From positions 21,434 to 85,433 of the forward strand of contig JAJRPF010000040.1 of assembly GCA_024280885.1 (NCBI GenBank): a stretch of DNA of 64,000 bases, given 5' to 3'. Of the stretch, positions 1-9,142 are shown piece after piece. Every line of letters begins with the position of its first letter. The stretch's first letter is position 1. Origin of the DNA: Planctomycetota bacterium. Lineage in GTDB: Bacteria; Planctomycetota; JAJSAM01; JAJVHW01. The translations under genes and the position numbers were made by a program. Below the pieces are notes generated by a model. That model worked only from the letters and a program-made list of their open reading frames with translations. It had not been told where the DNA came from and did no database searches.

Positions 1-2527
1 ATCCCCACCCGGGACCGCCGAGCCCGACGGTCCGGTGAGCGACCGGAGTCCCGTCTGGCAACACGACCCGCAGGCGCACCGTCCGGCGCCTGTCCACTGT
101 CATGGTCAGTGCCTCTGATTCCCAGGCTCTCACCCACAGCTCGGCCTCTCCGATCCACGCCCCTCGGGCCGACAGCCAGAGAATGTCGGAGTCGTCAAAA
201 CGAGCGAGCGTCAGCATCCCGCTGTGGTCAGAGGTCGCCTCGTAGCCGTCGTCATCTCCACCATTGGACTGCCAGAAAATCGGGACTCCCGGTGCCGGCC
301 GCCCCTGGGCGTCCACGACGCTCACAATCACTGCGGGTGGATCGACGAGCGGGATATCGATCACCAGGGGCTCGGTGACATCCTCGCGGAGACGCCGCGC
401 CCACTCGCGCCCGGGGATCTGCAGGTTAGCGTCGGCGTCCGTCGCGTCGGCCTGGTAGAGACCGTCGGCGTCGAGCGTGAAGACGACGAATAGCTCCGGC
501 ACGTCCACCCGGTTGGCGGAGGGCGCGCAGTCCGTCAGATCGGCCATGCCGGTCGCGTCGGTCTCCGCGTCGCCCGCCTTCCTGGTGCCGTCGGGGCCAA
601 CTACCGTGAGTGTGACCTCGATGTCTCGCTGCGCGAGTGGCACTCCGTCCTGACCGACGATCCGGGCCATCACGCGGCGCACATGCTGCATGACGATCAC
701 GTAGTCGGGAAGGGGAGCGTTCCCCGCGACGTGGATGAACTCCGACTCGCCGATCAGGCCGGGCGCCGTCGCGCGAAAGCGATGGTGGCCCTGTTTCAGG
801 AAGCGCCGGACCTCCGCGGCGCCCTCGAACGTACCGAGGTACGTCGAGTTCTCGTCGGGTGCGCGGTCCGTCTCGCTCCATGCGTGCGTAAGTTCGATCT
901 CGGCGGGAGCGGGGAGGCCCTCTGGAAAGGAGAAGCGTAGAAGGCCCGTGGCGCCCAGTTCGGCGATCGCGACGAAGTCTCGGCGGATCGTCTCATCGCC
1001 CTCGATGCGGTAGGCGATGCCGTCGCGGATCTGCTGCTCGTCCGGTGCGCGCCGAGCGCGACTCCATCGATCTGCGTCGGCCCTCGTGTCGGAGGATCGA
1101 TCCGACGGTATGTGCGCCGGAGCGACGAACGTTCCCGGGGGGAGCCCGCCGAAGCGGTAGCGCCCGTTCCCGTCCGTCGTCGTGACCCAGTTGGCGTACC
1201 CGAACCAGAGCCCGACGAGCGCACCGTCGATCGCGCGGCCCGTCGTCGCATCGCGCACGACGCCTTCGATCGTCGCCCCCGGGCCGAGCGTGAGAACGAG
1301 TTCCTCGAGGTCGTCGTGGAGCGCAACCACAGGGCTGCACGCCTCGGCCTCGCGCACGGCCAAGATCTCGCGACCCAGCCACTTCGGCCACACGTCGAAC
1401 CAACCGTCGGCGTCGGTCTGCGCGGAGCCACTGGTCCGGAGCGCTCGGTCCGTCGTGTTCACATACACTTCGGCCGCGGGCGAGCCGTCGGCGTGGACAA
1501 CGCGCCCGCGCAGCGGAGCCCCGCCGTCCACCAGAACGAGTTCCACGGGAGTTGTTGTCCCCGCTGCCAGGTCTTCGAGAATGCGACGCGCCACGCGCTT
1601 CCCCGACACGCGCGCGGTCAGCGACACCGGGCCGGTGTCGCGGCCGCGCAGGGACACCAGTACGGGCGCGACGTCTCCGCGCAGCATTTCGGTATGCGGC
1701 CGCTCGCCGCCGCCCGATAGTTCCAGGAGGAGCATGCCGTCAGCGGCCGCCACGTCTCCCGAGAACCGGACGAGCGCGAACGGTCCGATCGTCGCATCGA
1801 CCACCACGTCCACTACGGTGGTCGTCCCGTCTGCGCCCGTCGTAACTCGTGTTCGCCCGAACGTTCGCAAGTCGCCGATCACTCGGGCGAACATCGAGAC
1901 CTTGGACTCGCGGGGATACCCCGAGAGCACGACGTGGCCTTCCGGCCCCGAGATCCCCCGGTCGCGCCACTCGGAGTCGCGGCAAATCGCCCCTACGACC
2001 GGACTGCCATCCGGGCGCTGGACGTGTACACGGATCGTCGCCCCCGGTCCGAGAGTGAGGGTCTGGCCCTCGGCCGTGACCGCTTCGGGCCCCGCCATCC
2101 GGCCGTAGTCGAACGCCCATAGAAACGCCAGAGGCTCTGCGTCACGCTCCTCGACATCGAGCAGCCCATCGTCTCCGGCACGCCCCATGTCCAGGGCGTC
2201 GTCCTCCGACCAATGCGGCTCGGCGGTCGTGTAGACGCGGGCGCTCGCCGACGTGCCGTCCGCCCCCACGACCCGGATCACGCCCGCCGGGTGCACGGAG
2301 CGAGAGCGCGCCGGATCGTCCGGGACGACGCGCACTCGAACAGGCGACTCGCGCGCTGAGACCGTTTCGCGATCTACTGCCGGGGGCGTGGCGACGCGAC
2401 CGTCGGGTCCACGCGGCATCTCGCCGGAGAGCACGATCCATGTCGCGACGCCCGCCAGCACGAGTCCAGCCACGGCCGCGATGAGCGGTCCGGCCCGTGA
2501 TCTGCGTGTATCGCTCTCGCCCGTCAT
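1..2527 (-). CDS. CnaB/carboxypeptidase-regulatory-like repeat protein, membrane-anchored, C-terminus cut by window edge
   Basis: An open minus-strand frame runs from ATG at 2527 to the window edge (842 codons, no stop). The N-terminus has a short charged stretch followed by one hydrophobic segment (about residues 13-34, LIAAVAGLVLAGVATWIV), which suggests an anchored protein with a large extracytoplasmic part. The rest is a chain of beta-sandwich-like repeats. Several carry the 'DADGxYxxxxLPPG' type signature of carboxypeptidase-regulatory/CnaB domains (for example TTTDGNGRYRFGGLPPGTF) and the motif LTLGPGATI occurs twice. No catalytic domain is visible. Family domains of this kind are usually adhesive or structural; the role here is unknown. 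It resembles in style, not in detail, the proteins at 16926-19547, 26393-29521 and 42173-44122. Confidence 0.8.
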   Translation of the reverse strand, partial: MTGESDTRRSRAGPLIAAVAGLVLAGVATWIVLSGEMPRGPDGRVATPPAVDRETVSARESPVRVRVVPDDPARSRSVHPAGVIRVVGADGTSASARVYTTAEPHWSEDDALDMGRAGDDGLLDVEERDAEPLAFLWAFDYGRMAGPEAVTAEGQTLTLGPGATIRVHVQRPDGSPVVGAICRDSEWRDRGISGPEGHVVLSGYPRESKVSMFARVIGDLRTFGRTRVTTGADGTTTVVDVVVDATIGPFALVRFSGDVAAADGMLLLELSGGGERPHTEMLRGDVAPVLVSLRGRDTGPVSLTARVSGKRVARRILEDLAAGTTTPVELVLVDGGAPLRGRVVHADGSPAAEVYVNTTDRALRTSGSAQTDADGWFDVWPKWLGREILAVREAEACSPVVALHDDLEELVLTLGPGATIEGVVRDATTGRAIDGALVGLWFGYANWVTTTDGNGRYRFGGLPPGTFVAPAHIPSDRSSDTRADADRWSRARRAPDEQQIRDGIAYRIEGDETIRRDFVAIAELGATGLLRFSFPEGLPAPAEIELTHAWSETDRAPDENSTYLGTFEGAAEVRRFLKQGHHRFRATAPGLIGESEFIHVAGNAPLPDYVIVMQHVRRVMARIVGQDGVPLAQRDIEVTLTVVGPDGTRKAGDAETDATGMADLTDCAPSANRVDVPELFVVFTLDADGLYQADATDADANLQIPGREWARRLREDVTEPLVIDIPLVDPPAVIVSVVDAQGRPAPGVPIFWQSNGGDDDGYEATSDHSGMLTLARFDDSDILWLSARGAWIGEAELWVRAWESEALTMTVDRRRTVRLRVVLPDGTPVAHRTVGLGGPGWG

Positions 2528-2692
2528 GTGAGCCCAGCATCCTACTACGGCGCACGTGCGCGCCGGAATTGGGGAGCACCACGCGCACAGCGAGAGATAC
2601 CGCCTACACGGGACTGCGTGCGGCTGTCGAGAGGGGAGAAGAGCGAGCCCGAGCCGCCTTCGGCCTCTGAGCGAGCCGCTCGCAGTGCCAAC

Positions 2693-2722
2693 TTGCGCCC
2701 GGCACTCCCGCGTCCGTACGAT
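2693..2722 (+). promoter_or_regulatory. candidate sigma-70-type promoter for the membrane-protein pair
   Basis: TTGCGC (2693-2698), an 18-base spacer and TACGAT (2717-2722) lie about 50 bases upstream of the GTG at 2771. A strong purine-rich ribosome site (AGGAGGGG) follows at about 2760. The rest of the 243-base gap 2528-2770 shows nothing else recognisable. In GC-rich DNA such matches arise by chance, so this is weak. Confidence 0.3.
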
Positions 2723-2770
2723 GCACGTTCAAGGCTTGAGGAGTCGCGACGGGCCTGACGAGGAGGGGAA

Positions 2771-3628
2771 GTGGGCAAGCTGTTCCGAGACTTCGATGCG
2801 TTGCTGCGCGGGAAGTTCACGCGCCGCGAGGATCTGCTCGCGGGCCGCATTGACGTCCCCGTCGGCACACTCGTCAGAGCCGGGCTGCTCCTCGGCGCCA
2901 CGTACGGGCTCTTCATGGGACTCTACGCAGTGCTGCGCCCCGAGAACCCGAGTTGGCTGCAGCTGATCGTGACGACGGTCAAGGTGCCATTGCTCTTTCT
3001 CCTGACGCTCGTGGTCACGTTCCCATCGCTCTACGTGTTCTCGGCGCTCGCGAACTCACGACTCCGTCACCTTGACACCGTGAAGCTACTGCTGGCCGCG
3101 ATCGGCGTGAACCTCGGCCTCCTCGCGAGCTTCGGCCCCGTGACCGGCTTCTTCACGCTCTCGACAGACAGCTATCCGTTCATGCTCTTCTTGAACATCG
3201 TGTTCTTCGCGATCTCGGGACTCGTCGGGTTGGGTTTCCCTCGCCGCGCGGTCGACTCGGTCTTCTCGCCCGCGCCGGTGTCGCGTGTGCAAAGCGATCT
3301 CGACGAGTCTCCGGAGGAGGGTCGCGATCACGACAGCCCCGCCGACGAAGGCGCGAGTGGCGACGACGCGGACGCTAGCGATGCCCCGCCGCCGGAACGC
3401 CAGATCATTCACACGGCGACGATGTCGCCCAGGCCGTCGGAGGCCTCCGCGCGCGGCCGACAGATCTTCGGGATCTGGCTCTTCATCTACGCCATCGTCG
3501 GCGCGCAGATGGGCTGGATCCTGCGCCCCTTCGTCGGCTCGCCCGACCTGCCCTTCGAGCTCTTCCGCGAACGCGAGTCGAACTTCTTCGCCGCGCTGCT
3601 GAACACGATCGAGCAGCTCCTCTACTAA
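2771..3628 (+). CDS. multi-pass membrane protein of unknown function (first of a tandem paralogous pair)
   Basis: The GTG start at 2771 follows an excellent Shine-Dalgarno (GAGGAGGGGA), unusual in this window, so the start is firm. The 285-residue protein begins MGKLFRDFDALLRGKF and has four hydrophobic helices in residues 30-145. An acidic, proline-rich cytoplasmic-type linker (about 150-220, many D/E) and a fifth helix (about 228-250, IFGIWLFIYAIVGAQMGWIL) follow. The end FVGSPDLPFELFRERESNFF matches the end of the next gene (FIGALEMPTAFLRDD...), so the two are paralogues that differ mainly by the linker. No enzyme motif was recognised. It could be a membrane component of an uncharacterised complex. 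Confidence 0.85.
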   Translation: MGKLFRDFDALLRGKFTRREDLLAGRIDVPVGTLVRAGLLLGATYGLFMGLYAVLRPENPSWLQLIVTTVKVPLLFLLTLVVTFPSLYVFSALANSRLRHLDTVKLLLAAIGVNLGLLASFGPVTGFFTLSTDSYPFMLFLNIVFFAISGLVGLGFPRRAVDSVFSPAPVSRVQSDLDESPEEGRDHDSPADEGASGDDADASDAPPPERQIIHTATMSPRPSEASARGRQIFGIWLFIYAIVGAQMGWILRPFVGSPDLPFELFRERESNFFAALLNTIEQLLY

Positions 3629-3657
3629 CTCATGCCGCTCCGAGCCACTTCCGCGCC

Positions 3658-4320
3658 ATGCCGATGACGTTGTTCGCCGATGCCGACGCGCTGCTGCGCT
3701 GCGAGAAGAGCTACCGCGTCGGTCGCGGTCCGGTGCCGTGGCGGGGCCTCATCGTCCTTCTGCTCGTCGGCGGCTGGACGTACGGCGCGGCCATGGGGGC
3801 GTACGGCGGCCGCCCATTGCAGATGCTCTACTCCGCGTCGAAGGTGCCGCTTCTGCTCGTCGCCTCCACCCTCGTCGTGCTCCCGAACTTCTTCGTCGTC
3901 AACACCCTGTTGGGCCTGCGTGACGACCTCGGCGCTGCGCTGCGCGCCGTTCTCGCCGCACAGGCAACCGTAGCCGTCGCGCTGGCCGCGATGGCGCCAC
4001 TCGCGCTCTTCATCTACGCCTCGACGAACGACTACGACAGCGTCACCGTCGGGAACGGCGTGATCTTCGCCATGGCAACCCTGAGCGGACAGGTGACGCT
4101 CAATCGACACTACCGCCCGCTCGTCGCCAGAGACCCCGCCCATGCGATCGCGAAGCGGATGTGGCTCGTGCTCTACGTCTTCGTCGCCATCCAACTCGCG
4201 TGGGTTCTGCGACCGTTCATCGGCGCACTCGAGATGCCAACCGCGTTCCTACGCGACGACGCCTGGGGCAATGCCTACGTCGCGATCATCCGCAAGGTCA
4301 CGCGCTTCTTCATCGGGTAA
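3658..4320 (+). CDS. multi-pass membrane protein of unknown function (second of the pair)
   Basis: 220 residues, starting 29 bases after the preceding stop and probably co-transcribed. It opens with a short amphipathic region (LFADADALLRCEKSYRVG) that aligns with LFRDFDALLRGKFTRRED of the upstream gene. Hydrophobic helices follow at about residues 27-48, 56-78, 90-118 and 168-188. It lacks the acidic linker of its neighbour. The shared closing pattern 'WVLRPFIG...' against 'WILRPFVG...' supports an old tandem duplication. No catalytic residues can be named. ATG at 3664 (MTLFADADALLRC) is an equally possible start. Confidence 0.8.
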   Translation: MPMTLFADADALLRCEKSYRVGRGPVPWRGLIVLLLVGGWTYGAAMGAYGGRPLQMLYSASKVPLLLVASTLVVLPNFFVVNTLLGLRDDLGAALRAVLAAQATVAVALAAMAPLALFIYASTNDYDSVTVGNGVIFAMATLSGQVTLNRHYRPLVARDPAHAIAKRMWLVLYVFVAIQLAWVLRPFIGALEMPTAFLRDDAWGNAYVAIIRKVTRFFIG

Positions 4321-4348
4321 GCTCAGGGCCCGCGGACGCCACGGCCCC

Positions 4349-4453
4349 TCAGATCTGCCGCAGCCGAACGGTCACATGATCGCCACGCCGACGGGCGACC
4401 AGAAGGAAGGGGTGCACCAACTCGACCTCGATCGCGCGCGTAACGAGTCTCAC
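4349..4453 (-). other. possible vestige of the DUF433 partner toxin (34 codons)
   Basis: A GTG at 4453 overlaps the TGA stop of the DUF433 gene (GTGA). It opens a 34-residue frame ending ...ARRRGDHVTVRLRQI. DUF433 antitoxin-like genes are commonly followed by a DUF5615 PIN-like toxin whose C-terminus is a short basic/hydrophobic strand of this style. The start overlap plus such an end with no body suggests an internally deleted toxin. The similarity is weak and read by eye only. Confidence 0.3.
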
Positions 4454-4695
4454 CGACCGACGCGCGTTGTGACGACGACCTCGTTCCGCAGAAAGCGCGC
4501 GGCGTACGAGATCGCCTGCCGCACGTCATCGGCAGAGAGCGCAGGATACGTCGCCACGATGTCGTCGCGAGTCGCCCCCTCGGCCACGAGTTCCAGCAGG
4601 AACTCGACGCTGAGACGTGTTCCACGGATGCATGGCTTGCCACCCAGAATCTCGGGATCTGCGGAGATGCGGTTGAACGTCGCGTCGAGGGTCAT
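4450..4695 (-). CDS. DUF433 domain protein, antitoxin-like
   Basis: 81 residues, ATG at 4695. The body shows the DUF433 signature: ISADPEILGGKPCIRGTRL, then the helix-turn-helix region VEFLLELVAEGATRDDIVATYPALSADDVRQAISYA. DUF433 proteins are small DNA-binding-type proteins usually paired with a DUF5615 toxin, with autoregulation typical of antitoxins. Here the only thing downstream is the 34-codon overlapping frame, so the system is probably inactive as a pair. It is transcribed convergently with the membrane-protein pair. The domain call is firm; the cellular role is inferred from the family. Confidence 0.88.
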   Translation of the reverse strand: MTLDATFNRISADPEILGGKPCIRGTRLSVEFLLELVAEGATRDDIVATYPALSADDVRQAISYAARFLRNEVVVTTRVGR

Positions 4696-4836
4696 GGTGT
4701 CACCACGAGCAATGATACCCGATGGGAGCGAAGTCCACGCCCTCGAACAACGGCGGGCACAGACGACGGGCCCACAGGCTGGGCGGCGCGACGTTGTCGC
4801 AACGCAACCGGCGCAGTCCTCCGATCGACTTCACGC

Positions 4837-5649
4837 TCAGCGCACGTCCTCCCCCAACTTGTCCAGGGAGTCCCGGCATTCGGAGCGGACACCGCGGTCC
4901 TTGTCGTTCTCGGCGGCTTGTTCGAGGGCGTCGCGCGCGGTCGCGGAGTTGGCGAAATGCGCGAGGTTCTCGGCGGCCTCTTCGCGGGTCTTCGTGTGCG
5001 TGTCGTTCTGAAGCGTCTCGATGAACCATGCCTCGAGTTCCGGTTCGACGACGCGGGAGAGCTGGCGAATGATATCGGTGCGGAGACGCGTGTCGTCCGA
5101 CTCGCGGAAGAGATCGCGCATGGCGAGTGCGACGTCCCGCGTGCGCCCATCGGTCACGCCGCGTAGCGCGCGCAGTGCCGCCACGCGCTTCGACGCGTCT
5201 GCCGAACGATCGACGGCGACGCGTTGCCAGTCCTCAGTGCCGCCCTCCGGAGTGGGCCCACGGGCCGCCGCCACGAGTTGGGCGACGCTCAGTGTGCCCG
5301 CGTGCTCCGCATCGTGCGCACTGGACGCATTGCTCGTGAACTCCTCCGCCACCGCGATCCGCACCTCCATCGCGTCCAGGCGTTGCATCAGTTCGGGCGC
5401 GACCAATTCGGATGTCGCGGCGTTCGACGCGCCGCTGCGAACGCGGTCGCGCGTCGTATCGTTCGACCGCGCAACCTGTCGCCGCAGGGCCTCGATCGAT
5501 TCTTCGATCCGTTCCATGCGATCGACATCGACCTGCGGTGGCGCCTCGGCGACGACGACTGGCTGCGCCATCAGGCTCGCCACCGAGAGGACCAACGCGA
5601 GCCCGGCGGCTCCACATGCGGCTGTGTTCATGAGGTTGCTATTCGACAT
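4837..5649 (-). CDS. secreted HEAT-repeat protein
   Basis: 270 residues from ATG 5649. The N-terminus has a signal-peptide-like segment (AACGAAGLALVLSVASLMA). A short coiled-coil (VDVDRMERIEESIEALRRQV) is followed from about residue 140 by helical HEAT/armadillo-like repeats with the usual A-L-x-x-L spacing (KRVAALRALRGV, RLRTDIIRQLSRV, EEAAENLAHFAN, RSECRDSLDKLG). HEAT repeats are protein-binding scaffolds; no enzymatic motif is present. It starts 45 bases after the stop of the large membrane protein and is probably the last gene of the GntR-ABC operon. Confidence 0.75.
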   Translation of the reverse strand: MSNSNLMNTAACGAAGLALVLSVASLMAQPVVVAEAPPQVDVDRMERIEESIEALRRQVARSNDTTRDRVRSGASNAATSELVAPELMQRLDAMEVRIAVAEEFTSNASSAHDAEHAGTLSVAQLVAAARGPTPEGGTEDWQRVAVDRSADASKRVAALRALRGVTDGRTRDVALAMRDLFRESDDTRLRTDIIRQLSRVVEPELEAWFIETLQNDTHTKTREEAAENLAHFANSATARDALEQAAENDKDRGVRSECRDSLDKLGEDVR

Positions 5650-5694
5650 CGTGTATCCCCTCCCATCGGCGCGCCGACATCACGTCCGCGCGGA

Positions 5695-7791
5695 CTACAC
5701 CAACACCTCGCGACCCGTCTTCTTCGGCGCGGGCCAGTCGGTCGGAACGTGGACAGCGAGTTCGCGTCCACCCGGCGCCGTTCGGATCGCGCTCTTGCGG
5801 ACCAGCATCTCCATCCACGCGACGCCAATCGGCCCGAGAGCCAGGCCGACGGCCGTCCACGCGTGCACTTCACTACGGTCCACGCAGCGGAGAAGCGCCT
5901 GCCGCCGGTTGCGGAGCGCGGAGAGCGCGCCGACGACGAGCGACGCGAGCAACCACGGGAGCCCCATACCGCCCGCGATGATGCCGTCGAGCCACCACCG
6001 ACTGTCGAGTTCCTCCCATGACTGCGCTGGGTCCGCGATGAACGAGGCGACGTTCAGGACGGGCGGACGCAAGATCGTCACGGCGCCGAGGCACGCGGCG
6101 GCGCCGTACTCAAGGGGCTCTCGCGGCTCGAGCACGAAGTCGGTGGTGATGGTCTCGGCGGCGCCGATCGGACGTGCGCGAATGCGCAGGTGGGCCTCGA
6201 TGTCGCGATAGGGCGCGAGGGCCGTCGCGATCACGGGGGCTTCCGGGAGCACGGGCAGGTGCATGTACCAGAGCGATTCCTCCCGCGGCAACGACATGCG
6301 CGTCCACGCGGCCTGGGAGCGACCGTCCTCAAGCACGAGTAGCTCCTCTCCGACGAGGAGCGTGAGGAGATCGCGCGACTGCGCTACGTACCACTGAAGG
6401 AAGATCGGGTTCCGCACGCCGTCCAAACCGGAGATCGTCCCCTTCGTGTCGCGGGGCAACGGGCGATCAACGACGTCGAACGCGACATCGGCCGGCGTCG
6501 CGCTCTCCACACGCGTGATGTATGTGACCGCTCGACGCACCGGGTCGACGAATACGAAGCGCGCACCGTCATCCGTCGACGCATGGTCGGGAACGTCCAC
6601 CAGGAACGTCTGATCGGAGAAGCGCTCCCCGTCGGCAATCGGCTCGCCGGTCACGAACCCATCGGGCCCGATACGCCCCACATCCCGACGTCCGTCTGTC
6701 GAGGTGTCGTCGAGGATCGCGACGGCCAGCCACCCGTCGCTGTACTCGAGACGTGCATGGCCTCCTAGGCCGGACGAGAGAAAGGGCGCCCCTACTTCGA
6801 GGACGGACCAGGGCGCGCGCCAGCGGCCCGAACTGACATTCCAGATCCACCCTGCGTCGAGCAGTCGCTCCGCCGAGGACTCATGCCGGAGTGGCATTCC
6901 AGCGGAGCGGGCCGTCACGAAGAGGTTCTCAAAGAGCCGAGGACCGTCGAAGAGCACGTTCTCGCGCGCAGCGTCCCACTCGGTCATGTGGATCTGCGCC
7001 CCGTCCCGCTTCGCCCGATAGAATCGCACCTCCCCAGCGTCGGTCACGATGGTCTGTGGATAGGCCCCCTCCAGCATGTAGTGGAGTGACATCCGCGTCC
7101 AACGTCCCGCGTCGAGTGATGCGACGACCAGGACGGCGAGACCCAGGAGCGCGGCGGGAGCGCACAGTCGCAGCGCGCCGAGGGCGCTCACTTCGCGGGC
7201 GGGGAAGACGACCCCGAGCGTCGCGAAGACCGGCAGGACGAGCGCGAGAGAGACGTCCGACGTCTGCCCGCCGCCGAGCAGGGCGAGCAACCCGAGTCCC
7301 GGAAGGAGGAGCGCTGTCACCGGACGCAACCAGAGGCGTCGCACCGATCCACCGAGACGTGCGAGCGACCACATCGTCGCGGCGAATCCCAACGCGATAC
7401 CGGTGTGTACGAACTCGAGGTCACCGACCTGGTCGGGGAGGAACCGCACGCCCCACACGTCATATCCATGAATGCCGGGGATCAGGAGCAGGAACACCCA
7501 CGGTGCCAGGACGCAGGCGACGATAGTCGCGAAGCCACCGATCGTCCGCGCGACGCGCACGGCGCGCGTCGGCAGCGCGCGATGGCGCAAGAACGCGTCG
7601 CTCTCCGCCCGCATGTCGAGGAATGCCTGGAACAGTCCGAGCAGAAGTCCGGCGAGGCACGCGGACCAGAGATACGGTTCGACGGCGCTACGCTCGTAGA
7701 CCAGTGCAACACCGAGCACCAACATGCCAATCAGCGCGAGCGAGAACACGGGCCCGAGTTCCGCGATCTCCTTCTTGGTGATCCACCTCAT
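5695..7791 (-). CDS. large membrane protein paired with the ABC ATPase (putative permease with extracytoplasmic domain)
   Basis: 698 residues. The ATG at 7791 overlaps the TGA of the ATPase gene (ATGA), which fixes the start and implies coupled translation. About seven or eight hydrophobic helices fill residues 15-245. A long soluble region (about 250-570) follows, then more helices near the C-terminus (about 575-590, 605-630, 650-670). The layout, N-terminal bundle plus adjacent ATPase and YtrA-type regulator, matches an ABC-2-type permease, but no clear permease signature can be quoted. The soluble middle has beta-propeller-like short strands and no recognised domain. The role is inferred: export, or sensing of envelope-active compounds. 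Confidence 0.75.
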   Translation of the reverse strand: MRWITKKEIAELGPVFSLALIGMLVLGVALVYERSAVEPYLWSACLAGLLLGLFQAFLDMRAESDAFLRHRALPTRAVRVARTIGGFATIVACVLAPWVFLLLIPGIHGYDVWGVRFLPDQVGDLEFVHTGIALGFAATMWSLARLGGSVRRLWLRPVTALLLPGLGLLALLGGGQTSDVSLALVLPVFATLGVVFPAREVSALGALRLCAPAALLGLAVLVVASLDAGRWTRMSLHYMLEGAYPQTIVTDAGEVRFYRAKRDGAQIHMTEWDAARENVLFDGPRLFENLFVTARSAGMPLRHESSAERLLDAGWIWNVSSGRWRAPWSVLEVGAPFLSSGLGGHARLEYSDGWLAVAILDDTSTDGRRDVGRIGPDGFVTGEPIADGERFSDQTFLVDVPDHASTDDGARFVFVDPVRRAVTYITRVESATPADVAFDVVDRPLPRDTKGTISGLDGVRNPIFLQWYVAQSRDLLTLLVGEELLVLEDGRSQAAWTRMSLPREESLWYMHLPVLPEAPVIATALAPYRDIEAHLRIRARPIGAAETITTDFVLEPREPLEYGAAACLGAVTILRPPVLNVASFIADPAQSWEELDSRWWLDGIIAGGMGLPWLLASLVVGALSALRNRRQALLRCVDRSEVHAWTAVGLALGPIGVAWMEMLVRKSAIRTAPGGRELAVHVPTDWPAPKKTGREVLV

Positions 7792-8696
7792 GCTGCGGCT
7801 CCTCCCCCGGTCACGGGGGACGTCGTGTAGTCGATGAAGAGGTCCTCGAGCGTCAGCCGCTCGACATCGAGCTTCACCGCGCCGTGTGTGCGCGCCCACT
7901 CGGAGACAGCCTCCGGACCGTCGCACACGGTCAGCGAGAGTGCGCGACCACGCGCCGACGACTTCAGCACGCCCGCGAGTTCCGGCGCCGCGGGGGCGTC
8001 GCCGTCGAAGTGCGCATGGACGCGCACGATGCGCGACTTGACGTCATCCACCGCGCCGCTCACGCGCAACACGCCCTGATGGAGGATGGCGACGTGATCC
8101 GCGACGCGCTCGACATCGGCCAACACGTGCGACGTGAAGAGCACCGTGCGCCCTTCGGCGTGCACCAGATCGATCATCACTTCCAGGAACTCACGCCGGA
8201 CGACCGGGTCGAGTCCCATCGCGGGATCGTCGAGGATGACGAGTTCCGGCGAGGGGGCGAGTGCCAATGCTAGCGCGACCTGCGCTCTCTGTCCGCGTGA
8301 CAGGTTCTTCACGCGCTGCGACGCGTCGATACCGAGGCGATCGAGGTGAGCGCTGAAGACGGCGGCGTCGAAGCCGGGCATCGTCGCGCCCTGGAACTCC
8401 CCCAACATGCGGACCTTCATCCACGGCACGAGCGTTTGGCCTTCGGCGACGAAACCGATGCGGGCGCGCGCCGCGGGCGGCAATGTCGCGGCGTCCATAC
8501 CCAGCACCTCGGCGCGGCCGCGCGTCGGACGCATCAGACCGAGCAGACAGCGCAACGCCGTCGTCTTGCCTGCGCCGTTGCGCCCGAGCAGCGCGTAGAC
8601 ACTCCCGCGAGGCACGTCGAGCGTGAAGTCGGAGAGCGCCGCACGTTCGCCGAACCAGCGCGTGAGCCGGTCGAAACGGACCACCGCGTCACTCAT
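7788..8696 (-). CDS. ABC transporter ATP-binding protein
   Basis: 302 residues from ATG 8696, overlapping the end of the GntR gene by 8 bases; ATG 8702 is an alternative. The ATPase motifs are complete: Walker A LLGRNGAGKTTALRCLLGL, Q-loop EGQTLV, signature LSRGQRAQVALALAL, Walker B LVILDDPAMGLDP, and the switch histidine in VLFTSHVLADVERVADHVAIL. The C-terminal 80 residues form the extra domain seen in CcmA/YtrB-type exporter subunits. It powers the membrane protein encoded immediately downstream. Presumably it is cytoplasmic, on the inner face of the membrane, and repressed by the upstream GntR protein. Confidence 0.93.
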   Translation of the reverse strand: MSDAVVRFDRLTRWFGERAALSDFTLDVPRGSVYALLGRNGAGKTTALRCLLGLMRPTRGRAEVLGMDAATLPPAARARIGFVAEGQTLVPWMKVRMLGEFQGATMPGFDAAVFSAHLDRLGIDASQRVKNLSRGQRAQVALALALAPSPELVILDDPAMGLDPVVRREFLEVMIDLVHAEGRTVLFTSHVLADVERVADHVAILHQGVLRVSGAVDDVKSRIVRVHAHFDGDAPAAPELAGVLKSSARGRALSLTVCDGPEAVSEWARTHGAVKLDVERLTLEDLFIDYTTSPVTGGGAAA

Positions 8697-9108
8697 CGTC
8701 ATCCTCTCTCTCCTCTTCGCCGCGCGGCGGGAAGTGCAGTTCCGCGAGCGACTCCTCGAACCCGCCCCACATGTCGTGCGCGTCCAGTCCCATATGCAAT
8801 GCGTCCGCGAGCAACGCATCCAGCGCAGCGCGGTACCGCCGCAGACCCTCGTCCTTCCGCAGCGTCGGCCGCGGCTCCGCGACGAACGTCCCCGAGCCGC
8901 GCCGCGAGTAGGTCACGCCCTCGGCGTCGAGCACCTGAAACGCGCGCGCCACGGTGTTCGGATTGACGACCAGTTCCCGCGCCAGCTCACGCACCGAGGG
9001 GAGCTTGTCGCCGGGCCGCATCCGCCCCGTCGCGACAGCCGACTTCACGCAGTTCACCAACTGCTGAAAGAGCGGCTCGGGGCTGGACGGATCGATGCGG
9101 AGGATCAT
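8689..9108 (-). CDS. GntR-family (YtrA subfamily) transcriptional regulator
   Basis: 139 residues from ATG 9108 (MILRIDPSSPEPLFQQLVN); 23 further upstream codons lie in the operator region and were left out. Residues 10-75 are the winged helix typical of GntR: PLFQQLVNCVKSAVATGRMR, PGDKLPSVRELARELVVNPNT, VARAFQVLDAEGVTYSRRGSGTFV. The short C-terminal tail lacks a ligand domain, which defines the YtrA subgroup. Members repress their own operon, normally an ABC exporter, and respond to envelope stress or antibiotics. The next genes are an ABC ATPase and a membrane protein, as expected, and a palindrome lies 35 bases upstream of the start. Confidence 0.92.
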   Translation of the reverse strand: MILRIDPSSPEPLFQQLVNCVKSAVATGRMRPGDKLPSVRELARELVVNPNTVARAFQVLDAEGVTYSRRGSGTFVAEPRPTLRKDEGLRRYRAALDALLADALHMGLDAHDMWGGFEESLAELHFPPRGEEEREDDDE

Positions 9109-9142
9109 GGTGTGTGCGGCACGATCTGGCCCATGCCCGCTC

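Noticed and set aside
1182..2108. 308-codon plus-strand frame
   Set aside because: Antisense to the CnaB-like protein; Ser/Arg/Thr-rich with no domain, a product of GC-rich codon bias.
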